DNA of 64,000 nt from Tahibacter amnicola (GTDB lineage: Bacteria; Pseudomonadota; Gammaproteobacteria; Xanthomonadales; Rhodanobacteraceae): contig NZ_CP104694.1 of the NCBI RefSeq assembly GCF_025398735.1, forward strand, positions 2,257,001-2,321,000, written 5' to 3'. The notes under the pieces were generated by a model that worked only from the letters and a program-made list of their open reading frames with translations, had not been told where the DNA came from and ran no database searches. Position 1 is the first letter of the stretch. Each line of letters opens with the position of its first letter. Position numbers and translations under genes: made by a program. Below are positions 1-9,412 of this stretch, in pieces.

Positions 1-950
1 CCGAGCGCGGCATCACTACCGCCCAGCGCGACGGCATGGGTCGACACGATCGGGTAGCGGCTGAGGATGGCGAGGTTCGACCCGCTACTAAAGTGATACC
101 AGCCGAGCGCGTCGGCCAGCGCCTGCGCCGTGTTGCCGGCATTTTCCTGGATAGCCACGATATCGGCCGATTCGGCGAACAGCACGCGCAGCTGCTTTTC
201 ACGTCCCAGCTCGACGTGACTGCCGCCGTCCCAGGCGTTGAAGCTCAGGATGCGCACCTGGTCGGCGCGGGGTTCGTCCGCTGGCCGGACACGAATGTCG
301 AGCGTGGATTGCACGGTGGCGCCGCCCGCGTCGACCGCCTGCACGGAAAACGTATTGGCGCCGATATCGCCGGCGGACGCCGAGCCGGACAGATCGCCGT
401 TGGCAGCCACGGACAACCAGGCTGGCCCCGACACTTTCGAATACACCACAGGTCCGTTGCTGCTGCGCGCGCTGGCGCGGATGCTGCCGCTGTAGCTTTC
501 GCCGGCGCGCGCGTTTCGCTCGCTCAGTCGATCGGACAGGAAAGCGAGCGGCAAAACGTTCGAGCGCGGAACCAGATCAAACTCCACCGGCGTGGTGATG
601 GACTGGTAGCCATCGTTCAGCAGGAAATACACGACGTGTCGACCCGGCGTCAGTTCCTGGGTGGGCAGGCTGCGCACGCCCGAGGCGCCGGTTGCGTACG
701 TCCAGGTGGACGAGGGGCCCACGTAGACGCCGTTGACCGGTCCGTTGCCGGGTTGTCGATAAACGCCGAGCCAGTTCTTGTCACCCGGCGTGTCGGTCGT
801 ATACGTGGCCTGGACGGTATCGCCCACCTCGTAGGTGGCGCGGTCCAGGGTCAATGTGCCCGCGGCGCGGGCGAGCGGAGCCATGCAAAGCAAGGCGAGC
901 GTCAGGGCGACGCAGCGGATGGCGCCGCGTCGGAATGAAATAGGCCACAT
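1..950 (-). CDS. Secreted endonuclease/exonuclease/phosphatase (EEP) family protein, C-terminus outside window
   Basis: This frame is open to the window edge, so about 316 N-terminal residues are visible. It starts at ATG 948-950 after GGAG (GGAGAAAGCACA). Residues 1-29 form a signal peptide ending LARA. Residues 30-128 look like an Ig-like domain and 132-222 like a second beta domain of the putative-Ig kind. From about residue 232 an EEP fold begins, with Asn238 in LSFNAW and the metal-binding Glu269 in VAIQEN. Family members cut phosphodiester bonds in nucleic acids, phosphoinositides or sphingomyelin; the catalytic His and Asp lie beyond the edge, so the substrate is open. It starts 53 bp after the phospholipase C stop, so co-transcription is likely, which suggests an exported phosphate- or lipid-scavenging pair (inference). 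Confidence 0.8.
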   Translation of the reverse strand, partial: MWPISFRRGAIRCVALTLALLCMAPLARAAGTLTLDRATYEVGDTVQATYTTDTPGDKNWLGVYRQPGNGPVNGVYVGPSSTWTYATGASGVRSLPTQELTPGRHVVYFLLNDGYQSITTPVEFDLVPRSNVLPLAFLSDRLSERNARAGESYSGSIRASARSSNGPVVYSKVSGPAWLSVAANGDLSGSASAGDIGANTFSVQAVDAGGATVQSTLDIRVRPADEPRADQVRILSFNAWDGGSHVELGREKQLRVLFAESADIVAIQENAGNTAQALADALGWYHFSSGSNLAILSRYPIVSTHAVALGGSDAAL

Positions 951-1003
951 TGTGCTTTCTCCAGGCGTGCGGCCGCCGGCATGGTGCCAGCGCCGCGACG
1001 CCA

Positions 1004-3145
1004 TCAGACAGTTTCGAAGTCGCCGACGAACAGGCGGTCTGTACGCGAGCCGAAGGCCGGGTCGCTGATGCTGTGCGCTCCAGTCTCCATGTGGCCGGCA
1101 ATGCGGCGCAGATAGAGGGGGTCGCCGCTGCAACGGATCGACAGGTCGTACCAGTGTCCGCTGGCGGCGACGGGCCAGCTGATGTCGGCCGTCGCGCCGG
1201 CGGCAAGCGCTACCTCCTGTGGCGCGGCGTTGCTGTAGCGGTTTGCGCTGAGCGTGGCGGTGCAGGTGGCAGCGCCGGTGTTGCGCAGGCGCAGCATCAG
1301 TTCGCCGCGGTCGACGTCGTAGAGCGTCGTCAGTTCCAGGTTGGCGCCCCCGGCCGTGACCAGCGAAAGATCGCCCTTGAATTCGCGCAGGAATCCATTG
1401 GGACCATGCACCGACAAATCGTACTTGCCCTGCGTGGCAGCCTGGGCACTCCAGTAGTCGGCAAGCTGGCGGGCGGACTCGAGCGTGTAGAACCACGGAC
1501 CATCGGTGCGGTTGCCCGAATAGACGTTCAGTGCGACACCGGCTTCGCCGTCATTGTGGAAGTCCAGCCAATAGCGGCCGCTACTCGTTTCCACGCGGCC
1601 GTTGACCTGGATTTCGTACGGAAGCTTGCGCGCCGGGCGCACACCCGGCTCCTGCATCGGCAGGGACTGGTTGACGGGTGCCGTAGGCTGGGCGAGCTGG
1701 CAGGAGAGATCGGCATTGGCGATGTATTGACTGGTATCAGGCAACACCGGCCAGTTCGTGTCGGCCTGTGAAAAATCGAAGGCACTGGTCAGGTCGCCGG
1801 TGACAGCGCGACGCCAGCTGCCGATATTGGGTTCCATCACGCCGAAGCGGCGCTCCAGGAAACGGATGACCGAGGTGTGGTCAAACACCTGCGAGTTGAC
1901 CCAGCCACCCTTGCTCCAGGGCGACACGATCAGCGTCGGTACGCGGATGCCCAGGCCCACGGGAATGTTGTTGTGATTTTCCGTCGCGGTCGGCACCGTG
2001 CTCAGTCCCAGTGCCGTCGTCAGTGGCGGAATTGGCGAGGGAATGTGGTCGAAGAAGCCACCGTTCTCGTCGTAGGTGATGATGAAGGCGGTCTTTGACC
2101 AGACGGCCGGATTGGACGCCAGCGCCGCCAGCATCTGCGCGATGAGCGCTTCGCCGAAAGCCGGCGGTGCTTCCGGGTGCTCGGACATGATGTACGAGGG
2201 CACGATCCACGACACCTGGGGCAGGGTGCCCTGCTGCACGTCGCGGGTGAATTCGGCGACGAGGTGTTCGCCGCGAGCCGTGTAGGCGTTGGTCGAAGTG
2301 GAGCCTGGCACCCAGGCCCGTCCACGGGTATACAACGGCGAGTTCTGGCTGATGCCGCGAAAGTTGCGGAAGTAGGCGAGGGAGTTGTCGCCGTAGTTGT
2401 CGTACTCCTGGTACACGCGCCAGCTGACGCCAGCGTTCTGCAGGCGCTCGGCGTAGGTCGTCCAGTCGAAGGCATTGAATGAGGGATTGTCGCTGGCCAT
2501 GTTGGCCGTCCAGTTCCCGTCGTCGACGTTGTTGACGCAGTGATTGCCCGGCCGGAACACCGCCAATCCGCTTGTGCCGGTGAAAAGATGCATGCGATTG
2601 GGATTGGTCGGACCATGCACCGAACAGAACCAGGCATCGCAGACGGTGAAGGCGTCGGCAAGCGCGTGGTAGAAGGGAAGGTCAGTACGGTTGAAGTGGC
2701 CCATGCACATGGGGCCCTTCTCGCGAACCCATTCGTCGAAGTGGCGCCAGCGCGTGTGCGAGCCCTTCCAGCTGTGATTGATGTCGTGCATGCAGTGCGC
2801 ACCGGTGGCAATCGTGTCCAGCCGGAACGGCATGACGTGGCCCGATGTCGTTTTGGGCTGCTTCCACACCGGATCACCATTGGGCAGGTTGATCGGTCGC
2901 GGGTCGTCAAAGCCTCGCACGCCGCGCAGCGTGCCGAAGTAGTGGTCGAACGAGCGGTTTTCCTGCATCAGGATGACCACATGCTCGATATCGTTGATCG
3001 TGCCGGTACGACGTGCGGCCGGTACGGCGAGGGCGTTCTTGATGACACCCGGCAAGAGGGTGCTGGCGCCGACGGCGCCGGCGGTCCCCGCAGCCAGGCG
3101 AAGGAAATGACGGCGGCTTTGCACAGACCGGTCGTTGTTGGACAT
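1004..3145 (-). CDS. Phosphocholine-specific phospholipase C, Tat-exported
   Basis: The protein has 713 residues from ATG 3145, preceded by AGGAG (ccaggagcgcat). The N-terminus carries a twin-arginine signal (SRRHFLRLAAG) followed by a hydrophobic stretch. The mature protein opens with the phosphoesterase signature HVVILMQENRSFDHYFG, typical of the PLC/AcpA family (PF04185), and continues with family blocks such as WFCSVHGPTNPNR and TYDENGGFFDH. The last ~200 residues look like the two repeated C-terminal beta domains (DUF756) of bacterial phospholipases C. The length fits the family (about 690-730). Known members hydrolyse phosphatidylcholine or sphingomyelin outside the cytoplasm without zinc. 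The open frame extends further upstream to 3553, but that part has no family similarity. The secreted EEP gene follows 53 bp downstream. Confidence 0.93.
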   Translation of the reverse strand: MSNNDRSVQSRRHFLRLAAGTAGAVGASTLLPGVIKNALAVPAARRTGTINDIEHVVILMQENRSFDHYFGTLRGVRGFDDPRPINLPNGDPVWKQPKTTSGHVMPFRLDTIATGAHCMHDINHSWKGSHTRWRHFDEWVREKGPMCMGHFNRTDLPFYHALADAFTVCDAWFCSVHGPTNPNRMHLFTGTSGLAVFRPGNHCVNNVDDGNWTANMASDNPSFNAFDWTTYAERLQNAGVSWRVYQEYDNYGDNSLAYFRNFRGISQNSPLYTRGRAWVPGSTSTNAYTARGEHLVAEFTRDVQQGTLPQVSWIVPSYIMSEHPEAPPAFGEALIAQMLAALASNPAVWSKTAFIITYDENGGFFDHIPSPIPPLTTALGLSTVPTATENHNNIPVGLGIRVPTLIVSPWSKGGWVNSQVFDHTSVIRFLERRFGVMEPNIGSWRRAVTGDLTSAFDFSQADTNWPVLPDTSQYIANADLSCQLAQPTAPVNQSLPMQEPGVRPARKLPYEIQVNGRVETSSGRYWLDFHNDGEAGVALNVYSGNRTDGPWFYTLESARQLADYWSAQAATQGKYDLSVHGPNGFLREFKGDLSLVTAGGANLELTTLYDVDRGELMLRLRNTGAATCTATLSANRYSNAAPQEVALAAGATADISWPVAASGHWYDLSIRCSGDPLYLRRIAGHMETGAHSISDPAFGSRTDRLFVGDFETV

Positions 3146-3596
3146 ATGCGCTCCTGGATCTACTGGCGTCCGGTGCCCGCGGACAGGAAAGCGCGAACCA
3201 TAGGTATCGGTGTTTACAGCCACGTGTGGCGATGTTGACGGGCTGATGACAACGACGCGATCGCGCGGGAGGCCTGTCTGTCGCGAGCGGGTGGCAACTC
3301 TCAGCGGAAAGTCCGGGCGCCGGCGTACGGGGAAGATGTGACAAAAACCACAAGGAGAACGAGCGGAGGACTTTCGCTTGGGGCGCCGCCGTGACGAATT
3401 GCCGGCGCCGGCGCGACGTAGCGTCGACGGGAAGGAAAGTGCAGGAACGTACTTCCGCCCGGATGAGCGAAGTAACGGCTGCACTTTGTGGAGAGATAGT
3501 GCCTTTGGTATTGGGTGCGGCAGCAAATTCGCGGCCGCGTGTACTTGGCGCAACTTGTGCTAGGTCACCCGTATCGACCGACACGAGTGAATCGCC
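3146..3596. other. Intergenic region upstream of phospholipase C
   Basis: About 450 bp separate the phospholipase C start from the next small gene on the other strand. I see no convincing gene. A 61-codon plus-strand frame from TTG 3378, behind an AAGGAG...GGAGG stretch, is possible but has no protein-like features. The phospholipase promoter must lie here, but I cannot place it. Confidence 0.4.
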
Positions 3597-3809
3597 ATGG
3601 AAGCCACGATGGCCGCCACCAAGACCTTGCAGGAGCTGGCGACGTTGCGCCGGCAGCTGGCCAAGCGCGATCGCAAGGTCAACCGTTACCACGTGTGCAA
3701 CGAGATCTTCAAACGGGCCAACGCGCTGTGGCGCGACGGTTTTCTGACGGCGGCGGACTTCCTGGAAATTCGCGACGAGGTCGATCAGGCAACCTTGCCG
3801 AAAGACTAA
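3597..3809 (+). CDS. Small hypothetical protein (70 aa)
   Basis: This is a 70-residue charged helical protein with no signal peptide or membrane segment. An N-terminal helix rich in Lys/Arg (LRRQLAKRDRKVNRYH) is followed by ALWRDGFLTAADFLEIRDEV, which resembles the helix-turn-helix hairpin of SHOCT-like C-terminal modules, but I would not assign the family. An internal Met at residue 5 could also be the start; the upstream gagtga is a weak ribosome site. It faces the convergent alcohol dehydrogenase gene 51 bp downstream. The function is unknown; the frame is credible because it is compact and has protein-like composition. Confidence 0.5.
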   Translation: MEATMAATKTLQELATLRRQLAKRDRKVNRYHVCNEIFKRANALWRDGFLTAADFLEIRDEVDQATLPKD

Positions 3810-3860
3810 CAACGGCGGTGGATCTGCGGCCGCGCGTGACCGCAGATCCGCGCGACGCTG

Positions 3861-4874
3861 TCACGCCATGTCGATGACGACCTTGCCAAAGTGCGCGCCG
3901 CTTTCCAGGTGCGCGTAGGCGTCGGCGGCCTGACCGAATTCAAATACACGATCCACCACCGGGTGGATACGGTTCGCGGCGATGAACCGGCTCAGATCTT
4001 CGGCCATAGCGCGGCTGCCCACGAGAACGCCAGTCAGCCGCCGTGCCCCGCCGATCAGCGCGAAGGGCTCGTATTCGCCGCCAAATCCGCTGACACCGCC
4101 CACGATGGCCACGCTGCCGCCGATGCGTGTCGACGCCACTGCCCGTTTCAGGGTGCCCTGGCCGCCCACTTCCACCACGCGATCCACGCCTGCGCCGCAG
4201 GTCACGCGCAGGACTTCCTCCTGCCACTCAGGTGTCGTGCGGTAGTTGATCGTGGCATCGGCACCCAGGGAGCGGGCCCGGGCCAGCTTCTCGTCGCTGG
4301 ATGAGGTGATGATTACACGCAGTCCGGCGGCCTTGGCCAGTTGCAGGGCCCAGATGGACACGCCGCCGGTGCCCTGCAGCAGGACCGTGTCGCCCGGCTT
4401 CAGCCCGTCCTGGGCGAACAGGGCGTTCCAGGCGGTGACGCCGGCGCAGGTGAGGGTGGCTGCTTCGTGATCGTGCAGGTGGCCAGGTACCGCGAATACG
4501 GCGTCTTCGTGGAAGTTGGCTTCCTGCGCCAGCACACCGTCCAGGCTGCCGCCAAGTGCACCGGCGGTTCGTGCCGCGGTGGGCTCGCCCTCCAGCCAGA
4601 GTGGGAAGAAGGCCGTGGCAACGCGATCGCCCGGTTTGAAACGCGAGACGCCCGCGCCGACGGCGATCACTTCGCCGGCGCCATCCGAGGCGGGGATGAG
4701 CGGTGCGTCACCGGGAACCGGGAAATGGCCCTGGGCAATCATGAGATCGCGGTAGTTGAGCGACACGGCACGCATCCGGACGCGCACCTCCCGCTCGCCG
4801 GGGGCGATGGTGGCGACATCGAATCGTTCCAGGCCGGCAGCGGGTTTGCCGGGGCGAATACGGTAAGCCTGCAT
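3861..4874 (-). CDS. NAD(P)-dependent alcohol dehydrogenase / quinone oxidoreductase, zinc-free MDR family
   Basis: This 337-residue protein of the medium-chain dehydrogenase/reductase family has an N-terminal GroES-like domain (SLNYRDLMIAQG, ASDGAGEVIAVG, FKPGDRV) and a Rossmann domain with cofactor motif GTGGVSIWALQLAKAAG. The CxxC structural zinc site and catalytic Cys/His ligands of classical ADHs are not seen, so it resembles the quinone oxidoreductase-like branch that reduces quinones or enones with NAD(P)H. The start at 4874 follows GGGAGGAACCCC. It is divergent from a LysR regulator across about 140 bp, the usual arrangement in which the regulator controls the oxidoreductase (inference). 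The physiological substrate is unknown. Confidence 0.85.
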   Translation of the reverse strand: MQAYRIRPGKPAAGLERFDVATIAPGEREVRVRMRAVSLNYRDLMIAQGHFPVPGDAPLIPASDGAGEVIAVGAGVSRFKPGDRVATAFFPLWLEGEPTAARTAGALGGSLDGVLAQEANFHEDAVFAVPGHLHDHEAATLTCAGVTAWNALFAQDGLKPGDTVLLQGTGGVSIWALQLAKAAGLRVIITSSSDEKLARARSLGADATINYRTTPEWQEEVLRVTCGAGVDRVVEVGGQGTLKRAVASTRIGGSVAIVGGVSGFGGEYEPFALIGGARRLTGVLVGSRAMAEDLSRFIAANRIHPVVDRVFEFGQAADAYAHLESGAHFGKVVIDMA

Positions 4875-5013
4875 GGGGTTCCTCCCGTGAAGTAGACGGC
4901 CGCGTTCCGGCGGCCAATCCGCGGGAGCAACGGTCTGGCGTTACGATATAGGCGCGTGGGTGTCCGTAGTGGCGCTCATTTCGACCGTCAATGTAGACAT
5001 CGGGGAACCAATC

Positions 5014-5937
5014 ATGGCCGTGACCGACCGATTGAGCGGCATTGCCGAGTTCGTCCAGAGCGTGGAGGCGGGAAGTTTCGCCGAGGCGGCCGGGCGGCTG
5101 CACCTGTCGCGCTCCGCCGTCGGCAAGACCATTGCGCGACTGGAACAGCGGCTGGGTGCGCGGTTGTTTCACCGGACGACGCGGCAGCTGAGCCTCACCG
5201 AAGACGGCCAGGCCTTCTACGAACGTTGCGTGCGTGCGCTGGCAGAACTGGAGGCGGCCCAGGCTGCGTTGGACAGTGGTCGCCAGGCGCCGACCGGGCG
5301 ATTGCGCGTGAGCGCTCCGGTCCTTTTCGGACGCCACTGCGTTGCGCCGGTGCTCACCGCGCTCGCCCGGGCACATCCCCGCCTGACGGTTGAGCTGTCC
5401 CTGAGTGATCGCGTGGTCGACCTGGTGGACGAAGGCTTCGACCTGGCAGTGCGGATCGGCCGCCTGCCCGACAGCGCCCTGCTGGCAGCGCGCCGGTTGA
5501 CGGTGCAGCGCATGGCGGTTTGCGCGTCGCCGGGCTATCTCGCCCGGCATGGCACGCCGCGGACGATCGAAGACCTGGCCGGGCACACCGGCGTCGTCTA
5601 TGCCCGGGCTGGCCAGGACAAGCGGTGGCGCATTCTCGACAACGACGGCCGGGTGCACGAGCCAGCCATGGACAGCCGCCTGCGGTTCGACGATCTGCAG
5701 GCCATTGCCGATGCGGCGGTTGCCGGAGCGGGACTGGCATGGCTGCCCTGCTGGCTGCTGGCGCGGCATGTGCGCGCCGGCGAGCTGGTGCTGGTGATGG
5801 ACAGCCGGCACGTACAGTCGGCAGATATCCATGCCGTCTGGCCCCAGTCGCGTTTCCTGCCGGCGAAGACGCGTGCAGGAATCGATGCGCTGGTCGACAA
5901 AATTCCCGCCATGATCGAGGGCGGAGCGTGCGCGTGA
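5014..5937 (+). CDS. LysR family transcriptional regulator
   Basis: The protein has 307 residues from ATG 5014, chosen because GGGGA precedes it and the helix-turn-helix begins directly after; an in-frame start at 4960 adds 18 unconserved residues. The N-terminal winged helix is clear (FVQSVEAGSFAEAAGRLHLS then SAVGKTIARLEQRLGARLFH), followed by a substrate-binding-like effector domain from about residue 90 (GRLRVSAPVLFGRH). The family usually binds an upstream site and activates a divergent gene when a small metabolite binds; the divergent alcohol dehydrogenase is the obvious target. I could not identify a convincing T-N11-A box. It ends 6 bp from the convergent ligD stop. Confidence 0.9.
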   Translation: MAVTDRLSGIAEFVQSVEAGSFAEAAGRLHLSRSAVGKTIARLEQRLGARLFHRTTRQLSLTEDGQAFYERCVRALAELEAAQAALDSGRQAPTGRLRVSAPVLFGRHCVAPVLTALARAHPRLTVELSLSDRVVDLVDEGFDLAVRIGRLPDSALLAARRLTVQRMAVCASPGYLARHGTPRTIEDLAGHTGVVYARAGQDKRWRILDNDGRVHEPAMDSRLRFDDLQAIADAAVAGAGLAWLPCWLLARHVRAGELVLVMDSRHVQSADIHAVWPQSRFLPAKTRAGIDALVDKIPAMIEGGACA

Positions 5938-5943
5938 GCGGTG

Positions 5944-8436
5944 CTAGGCCATGTCCGGCAGACTCTGCCGGATCACGTTGATGTCTTCCCAGGGGTCTTT
6001 CCGTCGCGCGGCAAGCCGGCGCAGCGCGTTATGGATTGTGTAGCGGTCGCTCTGGCCGACCCGCCCCAGTTCGTCCCAGCCGATCGGCATTGCCACTGCC
6101 GCATTGGGACGGGCACGCAGCGAGTAGGAGGCAACGCTGGTGGCACCGCGGCTGTTGCGCAGCCAATCGATGAAGATCTTGTCGCGACGGTTTTTTTCGC
6201 CGGCCACAGCGACGCATTCGCCGGGTTCGAGCGTCGCCATCGCGACGGCCACGGCCTTGGTGAATCGCTTGGCGGACTCCCAGGGGACGCCGGGACTGAG
6301 GGGAACGACCACGTGCAGGCCCTTGCCGCCGGACAGGCGTGCGAATGACTGCAGGCCGATGGATTCGAGCTGGCCGCGGATCTTTCGTCCGATCGCCGCA
6401 ACCCGCGCCCAGCTCACCGTTGGATACGGATCGAGGTCAAAGATGAGGCGGTCGGCGTGCTCCAGGTCATCGAATCGCGAGCCCCAGGGATGGAACTCGA
6501 GCACGTTCATCTGTACCAGCTCGAGCAGCCCGGCCTCGTCCTCGATGCACAAGTAAGTATCGGTGCCATTCTTCTCGCGGATCGGCACGCCGTGGACATG
6601 CTCACCCCAGCCCTTGCCGCTGTGTTTCTGGAAAAAGCAGGCCTTGGTGATACCGTCCGGGCAGCGCACGACGGAGATCGGCCGCCCGGACAGTTCCGGC
6701 AGCAACCACTCCGAGACAGCGCGGTAGTAGTCGGCGACATCGGCCTTGGTGACGCCGGCCTCGGGGAAGACCACGCGCTCGGGGTGCGTGATGACGACAT
6801 GCCTGCCAGACCCTGCCGTCTGCGGCGGCGTACGCGACGCTTTGCCGCGACGCGGACGGAGGGCGGTCTTTGATGATTCACGCTGGAGATCAGCCACGGT
6901 CTTGTCCTCGCGCAATGCCTTGAAGGCGGGTTGGCGCAGCACGCCCTGGCTGCCCATGCCCTGGTAGAACACTTCGACGACCAGCTCCGGCGTAACCCAG
7001 CGGGCAGTGGCGCGATCCGGCGCTTCCATCCGCGAAATGTCCGCCGGCGGCGTGGACACCACGCGGCCGGCCAGGCGCCGCCGCAGACGGCGGAGCAGGT
7101 CGTTGTCCAGGCCGGTGCCGACGCGTCCAATGTAGCGCCATCCGCCAGCATCGGCGCGCGCCAGGAGCAGCGCACCGATGCCGGAGCGGCGGCCCCTGGG
7201 CTCGGTGAAGCCTACTACCGCGAATTCGTCGCTGGCGCGTGCCTTGACCTTGACCCAGTCACCGTTGCGGTCGCCGCGATACGGGCTGTCCGCACGCTTG
7301 CTGATGATGCCTTCCAGACCAGCAGCCATCGCCTGGGCGAACACAGCGTCGCCGTTGCCGATCTGGTGCTCGCTAAAACGTAGCAAGGGATGCGGACGGC
7401 GCGCCAGCAACGCAGCCAGATACTCCTTGCGGGCCACCAGGGGCACGCTGCGCAGGGAATGCCCCTCGGCATAGGGGATATCGAACAGCACGTAGTTGAG
7501 CGGCAGGTTGTTGGCCCCGGACAAGCGGGCCTGCAGTGCGTTGAAGTCGTCGCGCCCGTTGCGGATGACGATCAGCTCGCCGTCGAGCTGGGCGCTGTGC
7601 AGGCGCAGTTCGCGCAATGCGGTGACGATGGTAGGCAGCCGTTCGGTCCACTCGATGCCGTTGCGTGACCAGAGCCGGATGGAATCCTCGACGATGGTCG
7701 CGACGATGCGGTAGCCGTCCCATTTCACTTCGTGCAACCACGGGTCACCCCGGGGTGGTGTCGACTGGTTGCGGCACAGCTCCGGGGCGAACGCCGCATC
7801 ACTCGCCGCAGCAGGCTCGCTTCCGTCGGGCAGGGCTGTCGCGCCGCGCTGGTTCCGTTGCGGGTTTGCCTTGCGGCGGGAGCGGGCCGTCTTCGTCGTG
7901 GCTGTCCGTCGCGGCAGTGGCCGGTCGGTTTCGGGGTCGACATAGTCGTCGGCTTCCTTTGCGCCGGCAAATTCGTCGCGATGCTTGATCAGCAACCATT
8001 GCGGCTTGCCTTCCCGGCGGGTACGCACCAGCACCCAGGAGCCGCGCAGCACTTCACCGTGCAGCGTGAACTTCAGTTCGCCGCGTGCCAGGTCACGGCG
8101 CGCATCGCCTTCCGGTTCCCATGTGCCTTTGTCGAAGATGTCCACATGTCCTGCGCCGTAGTGGCCGTCGGGAATGTCGCCTTCAAAGTCGGCGTAGTCG
8201 AGCGGGTGGTCCTCCACTTCCATGGCGAGGCGCTTCACGGAAGGATCAAAGCTGGGGCCCTTGGGAACGGCCCAGCTCTTGAGCACGCCGTCGAGTTCCA
8301 GGCGGAAGTCGTAGTGACGGTGCGAGGCATGGTGCAGTTGTACGACAAAGGTGTGCCCGGGCGGGCGGCGTGCCGCGCCGGCGGGCTCCGGCGTGGCTTT
8401 GAAGTCGCGTTTGCGGCGGTACTCGCGAAGTCCCAT
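5944..8436 (-). CDS. ligD: ATP-dependent DNA ligase LigD (phosphoesterase-ligase-polymerase)
   Basis: This is an 830-residue multidomain end-joining ligase in the PE-LIG-POL order seen in Pseudomonas. Residues ~27-150 are the 3'-phosphoesterase domain (QLHHASHRHYDFRLELDG). Residues 170-215 are a low-complexity linker. The ligase domain has the adenylation motif EVKWDGYR with nucleophile Lys238 and motif IIIa-like VLFDIPY. From about residue 555 the primase-polymerase domain follows (HPERVVFPE, catalytic LIFDLDPYP). With Ku, LigD repairs double-strand breaks by non-homologous end joining, cleaning, filling and sealing ends. No ku gene is in this window, so the partner must lie elsewhere or be absent. 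The start at 8436 (MGLREYRRKRDF) is typical of the family. Confidence 0.95.
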   Translation of the reverse strand: MGLREYRRKRDFKATPEPAGAARRPPGHTFVVQLHHASHRHYDFRLELDGVLKSWAVPKGPSFDPSVKRLAMEVEDHPLDYADFEGDIPDGHYGAGHVDIFDKGTWEPEGDARRDLARGELKFTLHGEVLRGSWVLVRTRREGKPQWLLIKHRDEFAGAKEADDYVDPETDRPLPRRTATTKTARSRRKANPQRNQRGATALPDGSEPAAASDAAFAPELCRNQSTPPRGDPWLHEVKWDGYRIVATIVEDSIRLWSRNGIEWTERLPTIVTALRELRLHSAQLDGELIVIRNGRDDFNALQARLSGANNLPLNYVLFDIPYAEGHSLRSVPLVARKEYLAALLARRPHPLLRFSEHQIGNGDAVFAQAMAAGLEGIISKRADSPYRGDRNGDWVKVKARASDEFAVVGFTEPRGRRSGIGALLLARADAGGWRYIGRVGTGLDNDLLRRLRRRLAGRVVSTPPADISRMEAPDRATARWVTPELVVEVFYQGMGSQGVLRQPAFKALREDKTVADLQRESSKTALRPRRGKASRTPPQTAGSGRHVVITHPERVVFPEAGVTKADVADYYRAVSEWLLPELSGRPISVVRCPDGITKACFFQKHSGKGWGEHVHGVPIREKNGTDTYLCIEDEAGLLELVQMNVLEFHPWGSRFDDLEHADRLIFDLDPYPTVSWARVAAIGRKIRGQLESIGLQSFARLSGGKGLHVVVPLSPGVPWESAKRFTKAVAVAMATLEPGECVAVAGEKNRRDKIFIDWLRNSRGATSVASYSLRARPNAAVAMPIGWDELGRVGQSDRYTIHNALRRLAARRKDPWEDINVIRQSLPDMA

Positions 8437-8575
8437 GCGCCACCTCCCTGGCCCGTATCAAGACCGTGGCAGCCGGGTCCGCCAGGAGTGCCGGCTGTAC
8501 AGGTCGGGCAGGCAAGGACGATGCCACTGCCGTCCCCTGACATGAAACGGGCAGAACAGGCGCGGTATACGCTGG

Positions 8576-9046
8576 TTATTTCCGCGTCACTACCGTGATT
8601 TCGCCGTTGGTTTCGAGCACGGCCAGCTGCACGTCGGCCGGATCGGTGACGTCGGCCTTGCGCAGCGCCTCTTCCAGGTCGGACTCGGGCAGGTTGTTCC
8701 GGCGCATGGCCTTGTGAAGTATGCGGCCATCGCGCACGACGATGACCGGTTCGCCCTCGGTCAGCGTGTCGATGAGACGGCTGCGTGTACTGGCAAATCC
8801 GACGCCGTAGTTGAGCGCCACCAGGGTGGCCGCGACGATGATCGCGCCCAGCACGGAGTTGTCGCCGCCGGTCAGCGCGCCCTGGGTGGTTTCGCCGATC
8901 AGGATGACTACCAGCAGGTCGAAGGGGGTGAATTCGCCGACGGTACGTTTGCCGGCAATGCGGACGAGCACCATCAGCACGAGGTAAACGACCGCGCCGC
9001 GCACGACGAAGTGCCACCAGGGAAGGCTCAGATCAAACATGCGCAA
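8576..9046 (-). CDS. DUF421 membrane protein (YetF-like)
   Basis: This is a 156-residue protein. Its N-terminal half holds three hydrophobic segments (around WHFVVRGAVVYLVLMVLV, FDLLVVILIGETTQG and VLGAIIVAATLVALNYG), followed by a cytoplasmic alpha/beta domain with the DUF421 hallmarks LIDTLTEGEPVIVVRDG and DLEEALRKADVTD. Other members are longer (about 200-230 residues) with an extra C-terminal part; this is the short form. Function is poorly defined: Bacillus YetF-type proteins are linked to spore membrane and lipid roles. It starts 130 bp after a small upstream ORF and ends 139 bp before ligD on the same strand. Confidence 0.85.
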   Translation of the reverse strand: MRMFDLSLPWWHFVVRGAVVYLVLMVLVRIAGKRTVGEFTPFDLLVVILIGETTQGALTGGDNSVLGAIIVAATLVALNYGVGFASTRSRLIDTLTEGEPVIVVRDGRILHKAMRRNNLPESDLEEALRKADVTDPADVQLAVLETNGEITVVTRK

Positions 9047-9178
9047 TACCCCGGTCCCGTGCGGTTTGCCGCATCCGCCGCCGTGCGCCTGCTGGCGGCG
9101 GGGAATTGCCGAGGACGTTGCGTCCGGAGCGCCGAGGCTGCGGTCGCACGAGCCCTTGCCCGGGGCGCTGCTGCATTC

Positions 9179-9412
9179 TCAGTGGAGTGTCGGGCCATAG
9201 CGGCGCCACAGGCGCACGTGGCCATCCAGGTCGACGACGCTCACTTCCGTAGTGATGCCCGAATGGCTCCAGCCGCCCTCGGCGGCCTCAAACGCTTCGT
9301 CCACGGCATCGGTGTAGCTGACGTGTTCCGACAGCAACCGATCGCCGATGAACACGACCCAGGTACCGGAAGCAAGGTTCGGGTGGACGCTGAAGATGAG
9401 CTGGTAGGGCAT
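9179..9412 (-). CDS. Small hypothetical protein (77 aa)
   Basis: This is a 77-residue soluble protein starting at ATG 9412 (MPYQLIFSVHPN). It alternates beta strands with one helix (DAVDEAFEAAEGGW) and ends VRLWRRYGPTLH. The layout, with an N-terminal strand, a repeated insertion of acidic helix and a C-terminal strand, resembles small phage- or stress-related DUF2188-type proteins, but I cannot name the family. The frame opens further upstream to 9616; the ATG at 9412 is preferred because residues before it are unlike a folded protein. The ribosome site (GACGAGACGACCC) is weak. Confidence 0.5.
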   Translation of the reverse strand: MPYQLIFSVHPNLASGTWVVFIGDRLLSEHVSYTDAVDEAFEAAEGGWSHSGITTEVSVVDLDGHVRLWRRYGPTLH

